Positions 15,433 through 25,316 are shown, numbered from the stretch's first letter. The stretch: 64,000 nucleotides of DNA from Shewanella loihica PV-4 (GCF_000016065.1 NC_009092.1:1984001-2048000), one strand, 5' to 3'. Notes: generated from the sequence alone by a model not told the origin. Translations and numbers: made by a program.

Positions 15433-15735
15433 CTCTAGGCCATCATCGTTAATCTGCATTTCACCGAGTTGTTCCACTCATTGAGCAGGTTCTGAGCGAA
15501 CAATTGCAAGGCCTTGCTAAGGGGGAGGCTATAGACGTTGTCTTTTAGCCTAGGGAAGATTATTCCTGCATGGGTTGGACTCTGTAATTAAATAAATTTC
15601 GCTGCCAATAAGCTAAACTAAACATTTGGCCACAACACCTGCTGTGACCGATTTATGACTTTGACAAAAGTTAATGAGCTTGCTAGCTTGTAAGGTGTGG
15701 ACAATATTTGATCAGTAATATACAAGGATGTATTT

Positions 15736-17265
15736 ATGTTTAAAATAATTGTGCTGTTCGCTGTGTTGCTCTTTTCCGCATATATAGAATCTGCTGAATA
15801 TCCTTCGCATGTCGGCAAATCGCCATTTAGTTTCGATACTATTAACACCCCTTCAAATACGTTTGTTGTTTCGGATAAAGGTCAAGACAATGACGTATAT
15901 ATCTTGCGCGATGATGCAAAAACCTTTGACTTACAATTCAGTCTGAAAATCGATCGTTATGTCGGTGATGTCGCCAAACTCAAAGAAAACAAGTTGATAT
16001 CTGATAAGTTCATAATATCTATGCCGGTATTCGATGTCGACAACGAATCCGTATTACAAGACTGCGATTATGATGGTGAGTTAGACCATTTGGCCGCAGA
16101 AATAGATGAAGTGTATTTCAATGGCGAGCCAATTGGTTTCTTGTCAGGTTCAAATGAATTATGGTCAGAGAATACATTCGAAATGGATATTTCGAAATTA
16201 AATCTGCCTACATCTCCTGGCGAGGTTAGTGAAAACTTAGTGCAGATAAGAATCGATATCGGAAATGAGAATGTGGAACTAAGTTCTGGCGCAATTGGTT
16301 GTCAAAAATGGGCGGTTGAAGTTGATTACGTGACTCTGGAATATCAAGTAGCCGATCCTGTTTTGTTTTTACCAGGTATGGGGGGGAGTGATTCTGCTTT
16401 TAAGAATAGTGGTTACATACAAGTCGTAGAAGATTTGGGTTTGCCATATCTAATCGTTGAGCATGATCATTACCCAGAAAAAAATGCTTGTATCAATAAT
16501 GATGCTGGCTCAATAAAAGAGTTTGGTGGTGAAATTTTAAATGCAGCTAAAGAATTTTCAGAAATGTATAAAAATAATAACTTTAATCTGATTGCGCATT
16601 CAAAAGGAGGATTGGATGCAAGGTATTTTGTATACCTGACCAATAATAGCAATGTCTTAGTTGAGAATGGAGTGATGGATGGAAGTGTTATCTTAAAACC
16701 TATGAATGTCAATTCGCTAGTGAGTCATGGTTCACCATTCTACGGTACCATACTCGCTGATGCTATCAAATTTGACCAGATTAAATATTCTATTGCACCT
16801 AAAATATTGTTTGCAGATATATGTGATATAACTATTGATATGGCAACAAAATTTTCTGAAGATTATAGTTTTCCATCTGAACAGAAGTTTTTGTCTATTA
16901 GTGGCAATATTGATGCTGATGATAATGGAACACTCTCTTCTGATGAGGTAAGCGGTAATCAGGTTAATCAGCATTTCTCTCAGAGAATGTTCGATTTAAT
17001 AAAGGGGGTAAGTCATTATGAAGTAAATTACGAGAAAGCGTACTTTCAAAGTTTTGAATATGATAAGCCAATTTATGTGCCAATACCGAATTCTTCACCA
17101 AAACAGAATGATTCAATGGTAAGTGTTGATAGTGCATCTCCAATGGACTCAAATAAAAACGTTTCAATTTATGCGAATCATGGCACTGTGATTCAAGACA
17201 AGGCTCAAGAGGTTTTTTTAAACGAGGCGCTTGGTGGAATGTTGGGTTGGAGTAATTTGAAATGA
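15736..17265 (+). CDS. Secreted alpha/beta hydrolase, lipase/esterase-like
   Basis: 509 residues. A signal peptide (about 1-20) precedes a beta-rich N-terminal domain with an Asp-rich DCDYDGELD loop. The hydrolase domain starts near residue 210 with PVLFLPGMGGSDSAF (oxyanion-loop region). The nucleophile elbow is IAHSKGGLDARY with Ser289 (A replaces the first Gly of GxSxG). A calcium-loop-like DADDNGTLSSDEV lies near residue 390, and a late YANHGTVIQD could supply the catalytic His near 481. It resembles triacylglycerol lipase/PGAP1-like esterases. The DNA is AT-rich compared with the core. It overlaps the next gene by ATGA, so the product probably works with the giant surface protein. Confidence 0.75.
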   Translation: MFKIIVLFAVLLFSAYIESAEYPSHVGKSPFSFDTINTPSNTFVVSDKGQDNDVYILRDDAKTFDLQFSLKIDRYVGDVAKLKENKLISDKFIISMPVFDVDNESVLQDCDYDGELDHLAAEIDEVYFNGEPIGFLSGSNELWSENTFEMDISKLNLPTSPGEVSENLVQIRIDIGNENVELSSGAIGCQKWAVEVDYVTLEYQVADPVLFLPGMGGSDSAFKNSGYIQVVEDLGLPYLIVEHDHYPEKNACINNDAGSIKEFGGEILNAAKEFSEMYKNNNFNLIAHSKGGLDARYFVYLTNNSNVLVENGVMDGSVILKPMNVNSLVSHGSPFYGTILADAIKFDQIKYSIAPKILFADICDITIDMATKFSEDYSFPSEQKFLSISGNIDADDNGTLSSDEVSGNQVNQHFSQRMFDLIKGVSHYEVNYEKAYFQSFEYDKPIYVPIPNSSPKQNDSMVSVDSASPMDSNKNVSIYANHGTVIQDKAQEVFLNEALGGMLGWSNLK

Positions 17266-20200
17266 ACAAGCTGATTTTAAGTATATTATTAGGTATCTTA
17301 GTTGCACTCTATACTTTTAGTGCTAGTTCAATACCACAAAGCATACAGATTCATAAGTCAGGCGAGATTATAAATGGTGAGTTTTCAACATCATTTTTGT
17401 CACCTGCTCTTGACAAGTTTGTCATTTCGATTCCTATGATTTATGATACAAATGTTAGCGATATTCAGTTAATTACGCCGAGTGGAGTTGTCATTAACTC
17501 CAAGAATGCTTCAAGTTACAATTGTAACTTTTTATTCTTTACCCCATTGACTCCGGAAGAACACTTAATTTCGTTAGAAAATAGCCTTATCATAGAGCTC
17601 AATAATGTTGCCTCAGGTAAATATGTCATTACAGGAAAGGCGAGTGACCCTCAAAATCTAATTCCAATCAGAATAAAATTCCCTACATCAAAAATAAATT
17701 TTGCATTAACAGTTGGTGAAGTTGGTCCAAATAAAAAACCAATTAGCGTAGGAAATATGTTTCCTGTCTATGTGCAACTGTATGATGATAGCGTTCCACT
17801 GGTTACAGCCGAAGCTTCTTTTGAATTTTTGAAAGATGGTGTTGTAGTCAGCAAGATTATAGCTGTAGATGATGGCTCTGGAATGGACTTCAAAGCTAGA
17901 GATGGGAGTTATCATGCATTTTTCACCCCTGAGGCTGAGGGGGAGTACACTGTGCTTGTCAGAATTAATGGCACTAATTTAAACGGTGAGAAGTTTGAAG
18001 TCAGTGTTGACCAAAGCTTTAACTCTATACTCCCACAAGTATATGTTACCGGCAGTGTTAATGAGATATTGGTCGACTTGGACAAAGACGGTTACATTGA
18101 TGAACTCAGATTGGAGTTTGAGACTGCTGGCCCATTTCAATCGACAGGATTTTATTATAACAGGGTTACGTTAGAGACCGAAGATGGTACTGAAATTTTT
18201 GCTGGGCGCAAAATGGATGCTACAGAAAATAAAATTTCTGTAACGTTTAAAGGTGAGGAAATCAGGAGGTTAGGATATTCAGGTAAATTTACAGTTTCAG
18301 ATTTCTGGCTTGATTATGGTTATGTGAGGATTCAAGATAAAGATAATTTTTACACTACTTCATATTTTGAAAATGATTCCTGGGAGCGTGACGATTTACT
18401 TTATTTAGGTAATGTGACATTCGAGTCTATTGACAGTGAGGATGGACGTTTCATCGAAATGATAGACGTCTCTTTTGAGGTCGATACGCTTCCCGCAGCA
18501 GCAAAGTTTGGCTACTCGGCCACAATAACCACCGTCGGTGACGAACATGTTGGAGTATATGGCAATCCTGACATCGAACTGATGAAAGGAATTAACAGAA
18601 TTACATTCTCCATTCCTGCATTTGATTTTGCAAAACTACAATCAAACAAGGCGTTGAAAATAAAGCAATTAACCATGTATCCCTTGATAAAAGGAGGCAA
18701 TGTTATATCTAAAAGGAATGTGGCAACCAGTGCATTATATTCCTGTTGGGATTTTCAAGCTTGTTCGACGGCCGAGAATGCCATTCCCGTTGCGGTAGAC
18801 GATGAGGTCACTTCTACTGGAAAAGCCATGTATATACATGTGGCCCAAAATGATTTTGATGATGACGGTGACTTGCTAAAGGTAAACTCAGTCACACCCG
18901 CTCAGCATGGGATAGCAGAAATAGTCGGTAATTCTATTCAATATACGCCAAATTCAGGCTTTGAAGGTGATGACGTTTTTCAATACGAAATAGTTGATAT
19001 TCATCCAAGAAATAATATTTTGAAGGGTGGTTCTGCAATTGGCACTGTGCGCGTATCGGTAAAACCCAACCATGCACCTATTGCCAATGCAGATTCTTAT
19101 CATGTCCCCGAAAACATGACCTCGTATTTCCAGGTGCTAGTTAATGATACTGATCCGGACGGCGACGGACTCTACATTTCTTCGTTTACGCAACCCAGTC
19201 ACGGCACTCTTGTCAATTATGGCAATCAACTTGGATACACTCCAAACCCTGGTTACCTCGGCAATGATAGTTTCAGTTACACCATTATTGACTATGATAT
19301 TGCCTCCAACATCGCCAAGGGTGGAACAGCGACATCTCAGGTGACAGTGCAGATAGGCAACGTGGTAAATCGTCCTCCAGTTGCAGTGAATGACGCCTAT
19401 TCACTGTCTCCTGGATCCCAATCAGTTTTGAATGTGTTGGCAAACGACAGAGATCCTGATCAGGATGACTTGCGAATTTCAGGTTATTCTTTGCCAGGCA
19501 AAGGCAGTCTAGTGGTAACAGATAAGCTCATCACTTACACTGCCAATCTCAATGCCAGTGGTACAGATACTTTTGCCTATTCGATTTCAGATGGCAAAGG
19601 CGGGTCTTCGAATGCAATAGTTAATATTGACTTTGTGTTTGCAAACAATCCGGCAGTGGCCGTTGATGATGTGTTCGAAACGACTCAAAATACCCCTCTA
19701 GTGATAGATGTGCTGCGCAATGATTATGATCTAGAAGGGGATTCTTTCGATGTTATCCGCTTTACTCAGCCTGATAATGGAACGGTGATAAGAGGTATAG
19801 CAAGCGAGCTGGTTTACTCCCCTGACGTTGACTTTGTGGGTGACGAAATCTTCTCATACACAATTCAAGATGCTCAGGGGAATCTTTCTACCGCGCTGGT
19901 GCACGTGTCAGTGAAAAGTAACGACCCCAAGGTTGTTGCTCTCGATGATACGGTTTCCGTTGCGGCCAATACCTCAATCGAGATTGATGTCTTAAGCAAC
20001 GACTCGGCGTCATCATCTCAAGCATTGACTATTTCTGATTATACTCAGCCAGCACATGGGGCGGTCAGTCTTGCACACAACAAGTTAACCTATACCCCAC
20101 ATGTTGGCTTCTTTGGAGATGATGTGTTCACTTACAGGGTAATAGATACACTTGGCAATACAGCTTCTGCTTCTGTGTATGTTACCGTGAATAAAGGCAA

Positions 20201-21365
20201 CACAGCTCCAGTTGCCATGGATGATGTTGCCTTTACCCAGGTCAATGTTGCCGTTAGTATCGATGTGCTTTCTAATGATACTGACGCAGATAACGATCCC
20301 ATTCAATTAATCGACTTCAGCCAGGGCGCTCATGGTGGCACTCTTTTGTCTGGCAGCAACATAATCTACCAACCAGAGTCTGGTTATGTCGGCCAGGATT
20401 CTTTCACTTACCTGATAGCCGATCCATCAGGTGACAGATCTCAGGCGACAGTCCTAGTGAGCATTGTTGATGGAAATAGTGCCCCTTCAGCCGAAGACGA
20501 TGCCATTAGGGTATATCAGGGCGCAAGTATCAAATATGACGTTCTGTCCAACGATTCAGATCCCGATGGAGACCTGCTGACTATTGAGTCTGTCACTCAA
20601 GCAACTAACGGCTTCACGGAAATAGAAGACAATAAGATTAAGTACACGGCTCCGACAAATTTTGTCGGTACGACCCAATTTACTTATGAGATCACAGATG
20701 GTCAGTTAAGGGCTACTGCTAGCGTCTTCGTCACTGTTGAGCCAAACCCAAACACTGCACCTTTTATCGAAATTCATGCTCCAATCGATGGTCAACAATT
20801 TGGTTTTGGATCGTCAATCCAGCTAAATGCTAGCGCATGGGATATTGAAGACGGTGAGCTAGGTAACTTTGTAACCTGGAGCTCCAATATCGATGGTGAA
20901 TTAGGGGAGGGGAAATTGCAGGAAGTCATCTTGTCCCCTGGCCAACATACTATAGAGGCAACCATTGTCGATTCCAGACAAGAAGTGTCTTCAGATTCTG
21001 TGACAATTCTCATTGTGCAAGCTGCTGGCCAGGTATTCACCAACGTTTCTCAGTTCGAGATACCTGATAATAAAGGTTATGGTGTGTCTTCAAGCATCAC
21101 CGTGCCCTCGGATATCTATCCATCGGGCATCACAGTATCAGCCAAGATATTGCACCCCAACCTGGCCGACATTGCGATTCAATTAGTATCACCTTCTGGT
21201 CGACATTATAACTTGTCCAACCCTGGCAGCTATGTTTTGAATGAATCATGGACTATTGACTCGAATATGATTGAAACGGTGAAGGGTGTTTGGACGCTCA
21301 AGGTTAGCGATCAAAAGAAAGATAATCTTGGCACATTAACACAGTGGAGCATTCAGTTTGATTAA
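17262..21365 (+). CDS. Large secreted Ig-repeat protein with C-terminal P domain
   Basis: 1367 residues with a signal peptide (about 1-25). Around residues 150-260 is a choice-of-anchor X-type Ig domain (VYVQLYDDS, DDGSGMDFKARDGSYHAFF). A VDLDKDGYIDE calcium-loop motif lies near 267. Residues about 510-1160 hold seven cadherin/Big_9-like repeats with the pattern P.A.DD...VLxNDxDxDGDxLxI, then TPxxGFxGxDxFxYxIxD. Another Ig domain follows (HAPIDGQQFGFGSSIQLNA). The last 110 residues form a proprotein-convertase P domain (VSQFEIPDNKGYGVSSSI, LTQWSIQFD). A calcium-dependent surface or secreted adhesin role is inferred. It is coupled by ATGA to the hydrolase and is followed directly by a membrane protein gene. 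Confidence 0.85.
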   Translation: MNKLILSILLGILVALYTFSASSIPQSIQIHKSGEIINGEFSTSFLSPALDKFVISIPMIYDTNVSDIQLITPSGVVINSKNASSYNCNFLFFTPLTPEEHLISLENSLIIELNNVASGKYVITGKASDPQNLIPIRIKFPTSKINFALTVGEVGPNKKPISVGNMFPVYVQLYDDSVPLVTAEASFEFLKDGVVVSKIIAVDDGSGMDFKARDGSYHAFFTPEAEGEYTVLVRINGTNLNGEKFEVSVDQSFNSILPQVYVTGSVNEILVDLDKDGYIDELRLEFETAGPFQSTGFYYNRVTLETEDGTEIFAGRKMDATENKISVTFKGEEIRRLGYSGKFTVSDFWLDYGYVRIQDKDNFYTTSYFENDSWERDDLLYLGNVTFESIDSEDGRFIEMIDVSFEVDTLPAAAKFGYSATITTVGDEHVGVYGNPDIELMKGINRITFSIPAFDFAKLQSNKALKIKQLTMYPLIKGGNVISKRNVATSALYSCWDFQACSTAENAIPVAVDDEVTSTGKAMYIHVAQNDFDDDGDLLKVNSVTPAQHGIAEIVGNSIQYTPNSGFEGDDVFQYEIVDIHPRNNILKGGSAIGTVRVSVKPNHAPIANADSYHVPENMTSYFQVLVNDTDPDGDGLYISSFTQPSHGTLVNYGNQLGYTPNPGYLGNDSFSYTIIDYDIASNIAKGGTATSQVTVQIGNVVNRPPVAVNDAYSLSPGSQSVLNVLANDRDPDQDDLRISGYSLPGKGSLVVTDKLITYTANLNASGTDTFAYSISDGKGGSSNAIVNIDFVFANNPAVAVDDVFETTQNTPLVIDVLRNDYDLEGDSFDVIRFTQPDNGTVIRGIASELVYSPDVDFVGDEIFSYTIQDAQGNLSTALVHVSVKSNDPKVVALDDTVSVAANTSIEIDVLSNDSASSSQALTISDYTQPAHGAVSLAHNKLTYTPHVGFFGDDVFTYRVIDTLGNTASASVYVTVNKGNTAPVAMDDVAFTQVNVAVSIDVLSNDTDADNDPIQLIDFSQGAHGGTLLSGSNIIYQPESGYVGQDSFTYLIADPSGDRSQATVLVSIVDGNSAPSAEDDAIRVYQGASIKYDVLSNDSDPDGDLLTIESVTQATNGFTEIEDNKIKYTAPTNFVGTTQFTYEITDGQLRATASVFVTVEPNPNTAPFIEIHAPIDGQQFGFGSSIQLNASAWDIEDGELGNFVTWSSNIDGELGEGKLQEVILSPGQHTIEATIVDSRQEVSSDSVTILIVQAAGQVFTNVSQFEIPDNKGYGVSSSITVPSDIYPSGITVSAKILHPNLADIAIQLVSPSGRHYNLSNPGSYVLNESWTIDSNMIETVKGVWTLKVSDQKKDNLGTLTQWSIQFD

Positions 21366-21372
21366 GTTAAGA

Positions 21373-21882
21373 ATGTTAGAGGCTATGTGTTCGCTATTAT
21401 TCGGCGCTGCACTGTTTTACAGTGCAGCGCCCGGAGATACAGGTGTCTCTTTTTTCCCTATGTTGCTGGATTTAGAGCCGCTCTACATATGCTTTGCTAT
21501 CTGGTTGATTTTATCCGGACTTGTTGCTTGGTATTTCGGGCCTGTTAAATGGCCGAATATGTTGGTTTTTGGAACCATAGGCATGTTGTCTGTTGTCTTG
21601 TTATATCCTGTTGAAAAAAGAGTCGATCAGCCCCCAAGCAAGGTAGTTGCCGCGGCGAAACAGTATTTGGATGACAACAATGTCTTATATAGCGATGTTA
21701 GTGTAGTTGCACGGACTAGAAGCTTGTTTGATCCATTTAGACCTCATTATTGGACTATTAGTGTTTACGCCAATAATAAATTTCCCAGTGAAGTAGAAAC
21801 TGATGTTTCTTGGGATTCAGAAAAGCATGGGCGGTTTGCGGTGTATGTTAGAGAATCATTTTTGGGGAACTCTGGATATTAA
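21373..21882 (+). CDS. Membrane protein of unknown function
   Basis: About 169 residues from ATG 21373; a TTG at 21358 inside the upstream stop region is an alternative start and would overlap the giant gene. Three hydrophobic helices span roughly residues 1-75 (SLLFGAALFYSAAPG, YICFAIWLILSGLVAWYF, MLVFGTIGMLSVVLLY). A soluble C-terminal domain follows (KQYLDDNNVLYSDVSVVART) and ends DVSWDSEKHGRF. No family recognised. It is AT-rich like its two upstream neighbours and follows them with no real gap, so it probably belongs to the same operon. Confidence 0.65.
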   Translation: MLEAMCSLLFGAALFYSAAPGDTGVSFFPMLLDLEPLYICFAIWLILSGLVAWYFGPVKWPNMLVFGTIGMLSVVLLYPVEKRVDQPPSKVVAAAKQYLDDNNVLYSDVSVVARTRSLFDPFRPHYWTISVYANNKFPSEVETDVSWDSEKHGRFAVYVRESFLGNSGY

Positions 21883-22400
21883 AAGTGGAACATGGTCATC
21901 CGATCCCTCATTTTTTTGGGCATAAGAAATAAGTCGCATAAATTATGGATACCATCCAACAACACTTCAGCATCATTCAAGCCCGTCGCTAGAGCGCAAA
22001 AGAAATTAATCGGGCTAGCCATTATGATATGTGGAGTCAGTGATATGTGGGGTAAGAGTAGACTTTATTTGATTACCATATTTTTCCTTACCCCCAGCTT
22101 TAGAGTCCATGCTCTATCGCATTTCTGTCCAAAATGAGTTGAGCCGTGGCAAGGTTTTAAGGTTTTCGGATGAAGCGCTAAAAAAGTGTCTGTTCGAGTC
22201 GTTTAAGGCGTATTTAAGTTAATTGATGGGAGAGGGCGCAAGCTGTTGGCTCGCTGTAGAGTGAGAAGAGAGTAGTTTGTCAAAGCCTGCCTGCTAGCTC
22301 TATGTGAGCTGACTTAAAGTCTGTTTTGGCTAGACGGATCGAGACCGCGCTAGACTCTGGGGAGTCTAACGCTGTCTTTACGCTTAGGGTAACGCTTGGA
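21883..22400. other. Gene-poor stretch at the right edge of the accessory region
   Basis: No convincing gene. A 37-codon frame at 22109-22222 (ending LKKCLFESFKAYLS) has no ribosome site and may be a remnant. An inverted repeat AGACTCTGGGGAGTCT lies near 22350. It separates the plus-strand AT-rich operon from the minus-strand hydrogenase locus. Confidence 0.5.
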
Positions 22401-22565
22401 TTATGAGCGTTTCTTCCACAGCATCACGCCGGCGACGATGATCACTAGCGCTATGATAGGTAGTAGGTCGTTGAGGTGGTGGAACAGACCTATGCCGTTG
22501 TGCCCTGGGTGTGCCCAGGCCGCCGCAGGAAGAAGGCTAGCGAGTAGCAGTAAGGCTTTTTTCAT
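22401..22565 (-). CDS. Tiny His-containing membrane protein at the end of the hyp operon
   Basis: 54 residues from ATG 22565, set by GGAG upstream; the longer reading frame overlaps hypA. A signal-like segment (KKALLLLASLLPAAAWA) is followed by HPGHNGIGLFHHLND, then a second hydrophobic helix (LLPIIALVIIVAGVMLW) and a basic tail KKRS. The HPGH and HH residues at the membrane face suggest metal binding, and HupE/UreJ-type nickel permeases also start with HPGH after the signal. It sits 26 bases behind hypA. A nickel or maturation accessory role is inferred from position and motif only. Confidence 0.7.
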   Translation of the reverse strand: MKKALLLLASLLPAAAWAHPGHNGIGLFHHLNDLLPIIALVIIVAGVMLWKKRS

Positions 22566-22590
22566 TGTAATACTCCATTTATGTTTGGTT

Positions 22591-22941
22591 TTATTCATCG
22601 GTTTCCAGCTCTAGTTGCATCAGCAGCAATTCTTCCCCTTCGATGATGCGGGTCTCATAGCTGTGACAACTAGGACAAATGACACTTCGTTCCTTGATGG
22701 TATGAGTGCTTTGGCAAGCCTGGCACTCGAGCACCAATTCCTGATGTAGAATCTCAAGTTCCGCCTCTCTGGCGCGCCCCTCCAGCTTGAAGGTTTCAAA
22801 CGCGGTCGCCAGTAGGGCGGGTTCGACGCCGCTTAGGACGCCGATTTTTATCACCACCTTAGTGATTTTGCTCGCCTGATTGGCGATGGCGTGCTGTTCA
22901 CACTGTTCCAGTAGGGCGGTGACAATCGAATACTCGTGCAT
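22591..22941 (-). CDS. hypA: Hydrogenase nickel insertion protein HypA
   Basis: 116 residues, the family length. It begins MHEYSIV, where the MHE N-terminus binds nickel, and has the zinc site [20 protein letters not shown] (two CxxC pairs, about residues 73-92). HypA accepts nickel and works with HypB to load the [NiFe] active site of the hydrogenase large subunit, after HypCDEF have placed Fe(CN)2CO. The start overlaps the hypE stop by one base. It is part of the hya-hyp locus on the minus strand. Confidence 0.97.
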   Translation of the reverse strand: MHEYSIVTALLEQCEQHAIANQASKITKVVIKIGVLSGVEPALLATAFETFKLEGRAREAELEILHQELVLECQACQSTHTIKERSVICPSCHSYETRIIEGEELLLMQLELETDE

Positions 22942-23951
22942 TAACAGATCCTTGGCAGCAATTCACCCTGGGGCAGGTCGAGGTAGCGGCTGCTGCCCCA
23001 TGGGGTCTTGAGGACCACTTTGCCCGGATGAGTCTCTTCCACATGGCCTATGATGGCCGCCTGCTGGCAGTGGCCGTAGCGCTGGATGATCTCCAGTGCG
23101 CCGTCGGCGATTTCACCCGGTACCGCCAGGATGAAGGTGCCTTCGTTAGCCAGGTCGTGGGGCTCAAAGCCATAGAGCTCACATAAGCCTTTTACCTCGT
23201 CACACACGGGGATTTTGCTCTCCTCGACATTGATGCCGACATTGGAGGCGCCCGCCCATTCATTAAGCACAGCAGCCAGGCCACCACGGGTGGCGTCGCG
23301 CATGGCATGCACCTCTATGTTGCAGGCGATCAGCTGCTCGACCACGGGCCAGAGGTTGGCGCAGTCGCTGACCAGCTCAGATTCCAGGGTGAGTCCCTCG
23401 CGGGCCATCAAAATGGCGGCGCCGTGACGACCGATATCGCCCGAGACCAGGATGGCATCGCCGGGACGCAGGTTTTTCACCGAGATCTGTGGTTTTAATA
23501 CGCGGCCGACCCCGGAGGTGTTGATAAACAGGCCATCGGCGCAGCCCTTAGGCACGACTTTGGTGTCGCCACAGACGATACGGGTGCCGCTCTTGTGCAG
23601 CTCCTCGGCCATGCTACCGACGATGGCTTTCAGATCCTTGATGGCAAAGCCCTCTTCGATGATGAAGCTGCAGCTCAGGTATTGGGGTTCGGCGCCCATC
23701 ATGGCCAGATCGTTGACCGTGCCCGCGATGGCGAGCTTGCCTATGTTGCCACCGGCGAAAAACAGCGGCGACACGGTGAAGGAGTCTGTGGTAAAGGCGG
23801 CCTGACCCTCGAAGTGGAGCAGGGCGGCGTCTTCTTCACTCGCCAAAATCGGGTTGTTGAAGGCCTTGAAGAAGATCGACTTGATCAGTCGGTTCATCTC
23901 CTTGCCGCCACCGCCGTGACTGAGTTGTACGGTTTTTTCGTTGTCGGCCAT
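22941..23951 (-). CDS. hypE: Carbamoyl dehydratase HypE
   Basis: 336 residues, normal size. It opens with [15 protein letters not shown], typical of HypE/PurM-like proteins, and ends LPRIC, with the C-terminal Cys that receives the carbamoyl group from HypF and is dehydrated to thiocyanate. Glycine-rich GDTKVVPKG and [15 protein letters not shown] belong to the ATP-binding PurM-like fold. HypE hands cyanide to the HypC-HypD iron complex. It is adjacent to hypD (2-base gap). Confidence 0.97.
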   Translation of the reverse strand: MADNEKTVQLSHGGGGKEMNRLIKSIFFKAFNNPILASEEDAALLHFEGQAAFTTDSFTVSPLFFAGGNIGKLAIAGTVNDLAMMGAEPQYLSCSFIIEEGFAIKDLKAIVGSMAEELHKSGTRIVCGDTKVVPKGCADGLFINTSGVGRVLKPQISVKNLRPGDAILVSGDIGRHGAAILMAREGLTLESELVSDCANLWPVVEQLIACNIEVHAMRDATRGGLAAVLNEWAGASNVGINVEESKIPVCDEVKGLCELYGFEPHDLANEGTFILAVPGEIADGALEIIQRYGHCQQAAIIGHVEETHPGKVVLKTPWGSSRYLDLPQGELLPRIC

Positions 23952-23953
23952 GA

Positions 23954-25069
23954 TTAGACTCCGTTATAGCGGTAATAGGCGTTGCAGGCGCCTTCCGAGC
24001 TGACCATGCAGCTGCCGAGGGGGGTCTCTGGGGTGCAGCCACGGCCAAAGACCTTACAGTCTTTCGGCTTGGCGATGCCTCTTAAGATGTCGCCGCACTG
24101 GCAGGCCTTGTGATCGTCGATATCGGCCACGTCCAGCTTGTCGCGATAGATCACCTCGGCGTCGCGGTGGGCAAATTCGGGTCTTAGCATCAACGCCGAC
24201 TCATTCAGCGGCCCCAGGCCGCGCCAGCGAAAATGTGGCCTGACGGTGAGGTACTGATTGACCTTCTGCTGGGCGTGCACATTGCCTTCCTCGCTCACGG
24301 CGCGGCTGTACTGTACGTCGAGTTCGGCGACGCCTTCGACCTTCTGCTTGACGATGCGCAGGATAGATTCCATCACATCCACAGGCTCGAAGCCTGAGAC
24401 CACCACAGGGGTGCCGTATTGGGTCACGGCGGGGCGGTAGAGCTTGGCGCCGGCGATCACGCTCACGTGAGCCGGGCCGATAAAGGCATTCACCTTGGCC
24501 TGGGGATCGGCCATCACGGCGTCTATGGCCGGTGGCACCAGCACATGGTTAATATGAAACAGTAGGTTATCAATTCCCTGTTTCTCGGCCTGTTCGATCA
24601 GCACGGCGGTCATGGGGGTTGAGGTTTCAAATCCTATGGCGAAGAAGATAACCTGCTTATCCGGGTTCTCCTTGGCAATGGTCAGGGCGTCCATGGGATC
24701 GTAGAGCGGGCGGATATCGCAGCCCTTGGCCCTGAATTCGGCCAGGCTGCCTTTTGAGCCGGGCACGCGGATCATATCCCCCAGAGTCACCAGGATCACA
24801 TCGGGCTGAGAGGCCAGGATAGCGGCGTGATCGATGCGCTCCTTGGGCATGACACACACGGGGCAGCCCGGACCGTGGACAAATTCTATGTTGTCTGGCA
24901 GCAGCTGGTTGAGGCCATATTTCATGATGGTGTGGGTATGACCGCCGCACACCTCCATAATGTAGATGTTGCCCTCATGCTTGGCGGCGTGCAGGGCGAT
25001 CTCCTTAGCCAGGTTGTGTATGGTTTCAGGATCTCTAAAGCCCTGATACAGCTGTTTTAGCTCTATCAT
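23954..25069 (-). CDS. hypD: Hydrogenase iron-cofactor assembly protein HypD
   Basis: 371 residues. It contains the conserved motifs EVCGGHTHTIMKYGL (about residues 39-53), VHGPGCPVCVMP (about 64-75), FAIGFETSTP and the C-terminal [4Fe-4S] Cys cluster (CQCGDILRG, CKVFGRGCTPETPLG). With HypC it forms the scaffold on which Fe(CN)2CO is assembled. The start overlaps the hypC stop by four bases (ATGA-type coupling). Confidence 0.97.
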   Translation of the reverse strand: MIELKQLYQGFRDPETIHNLAKEIALHAAKHEGNIYIMEVCGGHTHTIMKYGLNQLLPDNIEFVHGPGCPVCVMPKERIDHAAILASQPDVILVTLGDMIRVPGSKGSLAEFRAKGCDIRPLYDPMDALTIAKENPDKQVIFFAIGFETSTPMTAVLIEQAEKQGIDNLLFHINHVLVPPAIDAVMADPQAKVNAFIGPAHVSVIAGAKLYRPAVTQYGTPVVVSGFEPVDVMESILRIVKQKVEGVAELDVQYSRAVSEEGNVHAQQKVNQYLTVRPHFRWRGLGPLNESALMLRPEFAHRDAEVIYRDKLDVADIDDHKACQCGDILRGIAKPKDCKVFGRGCTPETPLGSCMVSSEGACNAYYRYNGV

Positions 25070-25314
25070 GCCTGGGTCTCCTGCTCATTCATCTTGGCGA
25101 CGATCTCCTGATACAGGGCCAGGCTCTGCTCGGCGTCGGCCTTGTCTATCTTGTTCATCACGAAGCCGATATGGATCAGCACATAGTCGTCAAGCGCCAG
25201 TGGCTCCTCCATCAGATGGCTGCTGACCTTGCGCTTCACCCCCAGGGTCTCGACCGTCACGGCCTGCTCCTCGGGGTGGAGTGCTACAATTCTTGAGGGG
25301 ATGGATAGGCACAT
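25066..25314 (-). CDS. hypC: Hydrogenase chaperone HypC
   Basis: 82 residues. It starts MCLSIPSRIVAL; Cys2 is the residue that binds the iron fragment in HypC/HybG. DYVLIHIGFVMNKIDKADAEQSL is the conserved helix. It shuttles the Fe(CN)2CO unit to the large-subunit precursor. It is only two bases behind hypB and overlaps hypD. Confidence 0.97.
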   Translation of the reverse strand: MCLSIPSRIVALHPEEQAVTVETLGVKRKVSSHLMEEPLALDDYVLIHIGFVMNKIDKADAEQSLALYQEIVAKMNEQETQA

Positions 25315-25316
25315 AT

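Larger units (their letters stand above)
14576..15735. other. Gene-poor stretch with IS debris
   Basis: This 1160-base region has no intact gene. It contains a hairpin AGTGTCG/CGACACT near 14674-14692 followed by a T-containing tail, which may terminate the glycine-rich lipoprotein gene, and a decayed IS3-type transposase on the minus strand (15066-15432, listed separately). The rest shows no recognisable coding sequence. Confidence 0.7.

Noticed and set aside
22109..22222. 37-codon frame ending LKKCLFESFKAYLS
   Set aside because: No ribosome site or recognised family; perhaps a gene remnant.
11742..22400. Prophage or integrative element
   Set aside because: No integrase, phage structural gene, tRNA attachment site or flanking direct repeats were seen; only IS debris.
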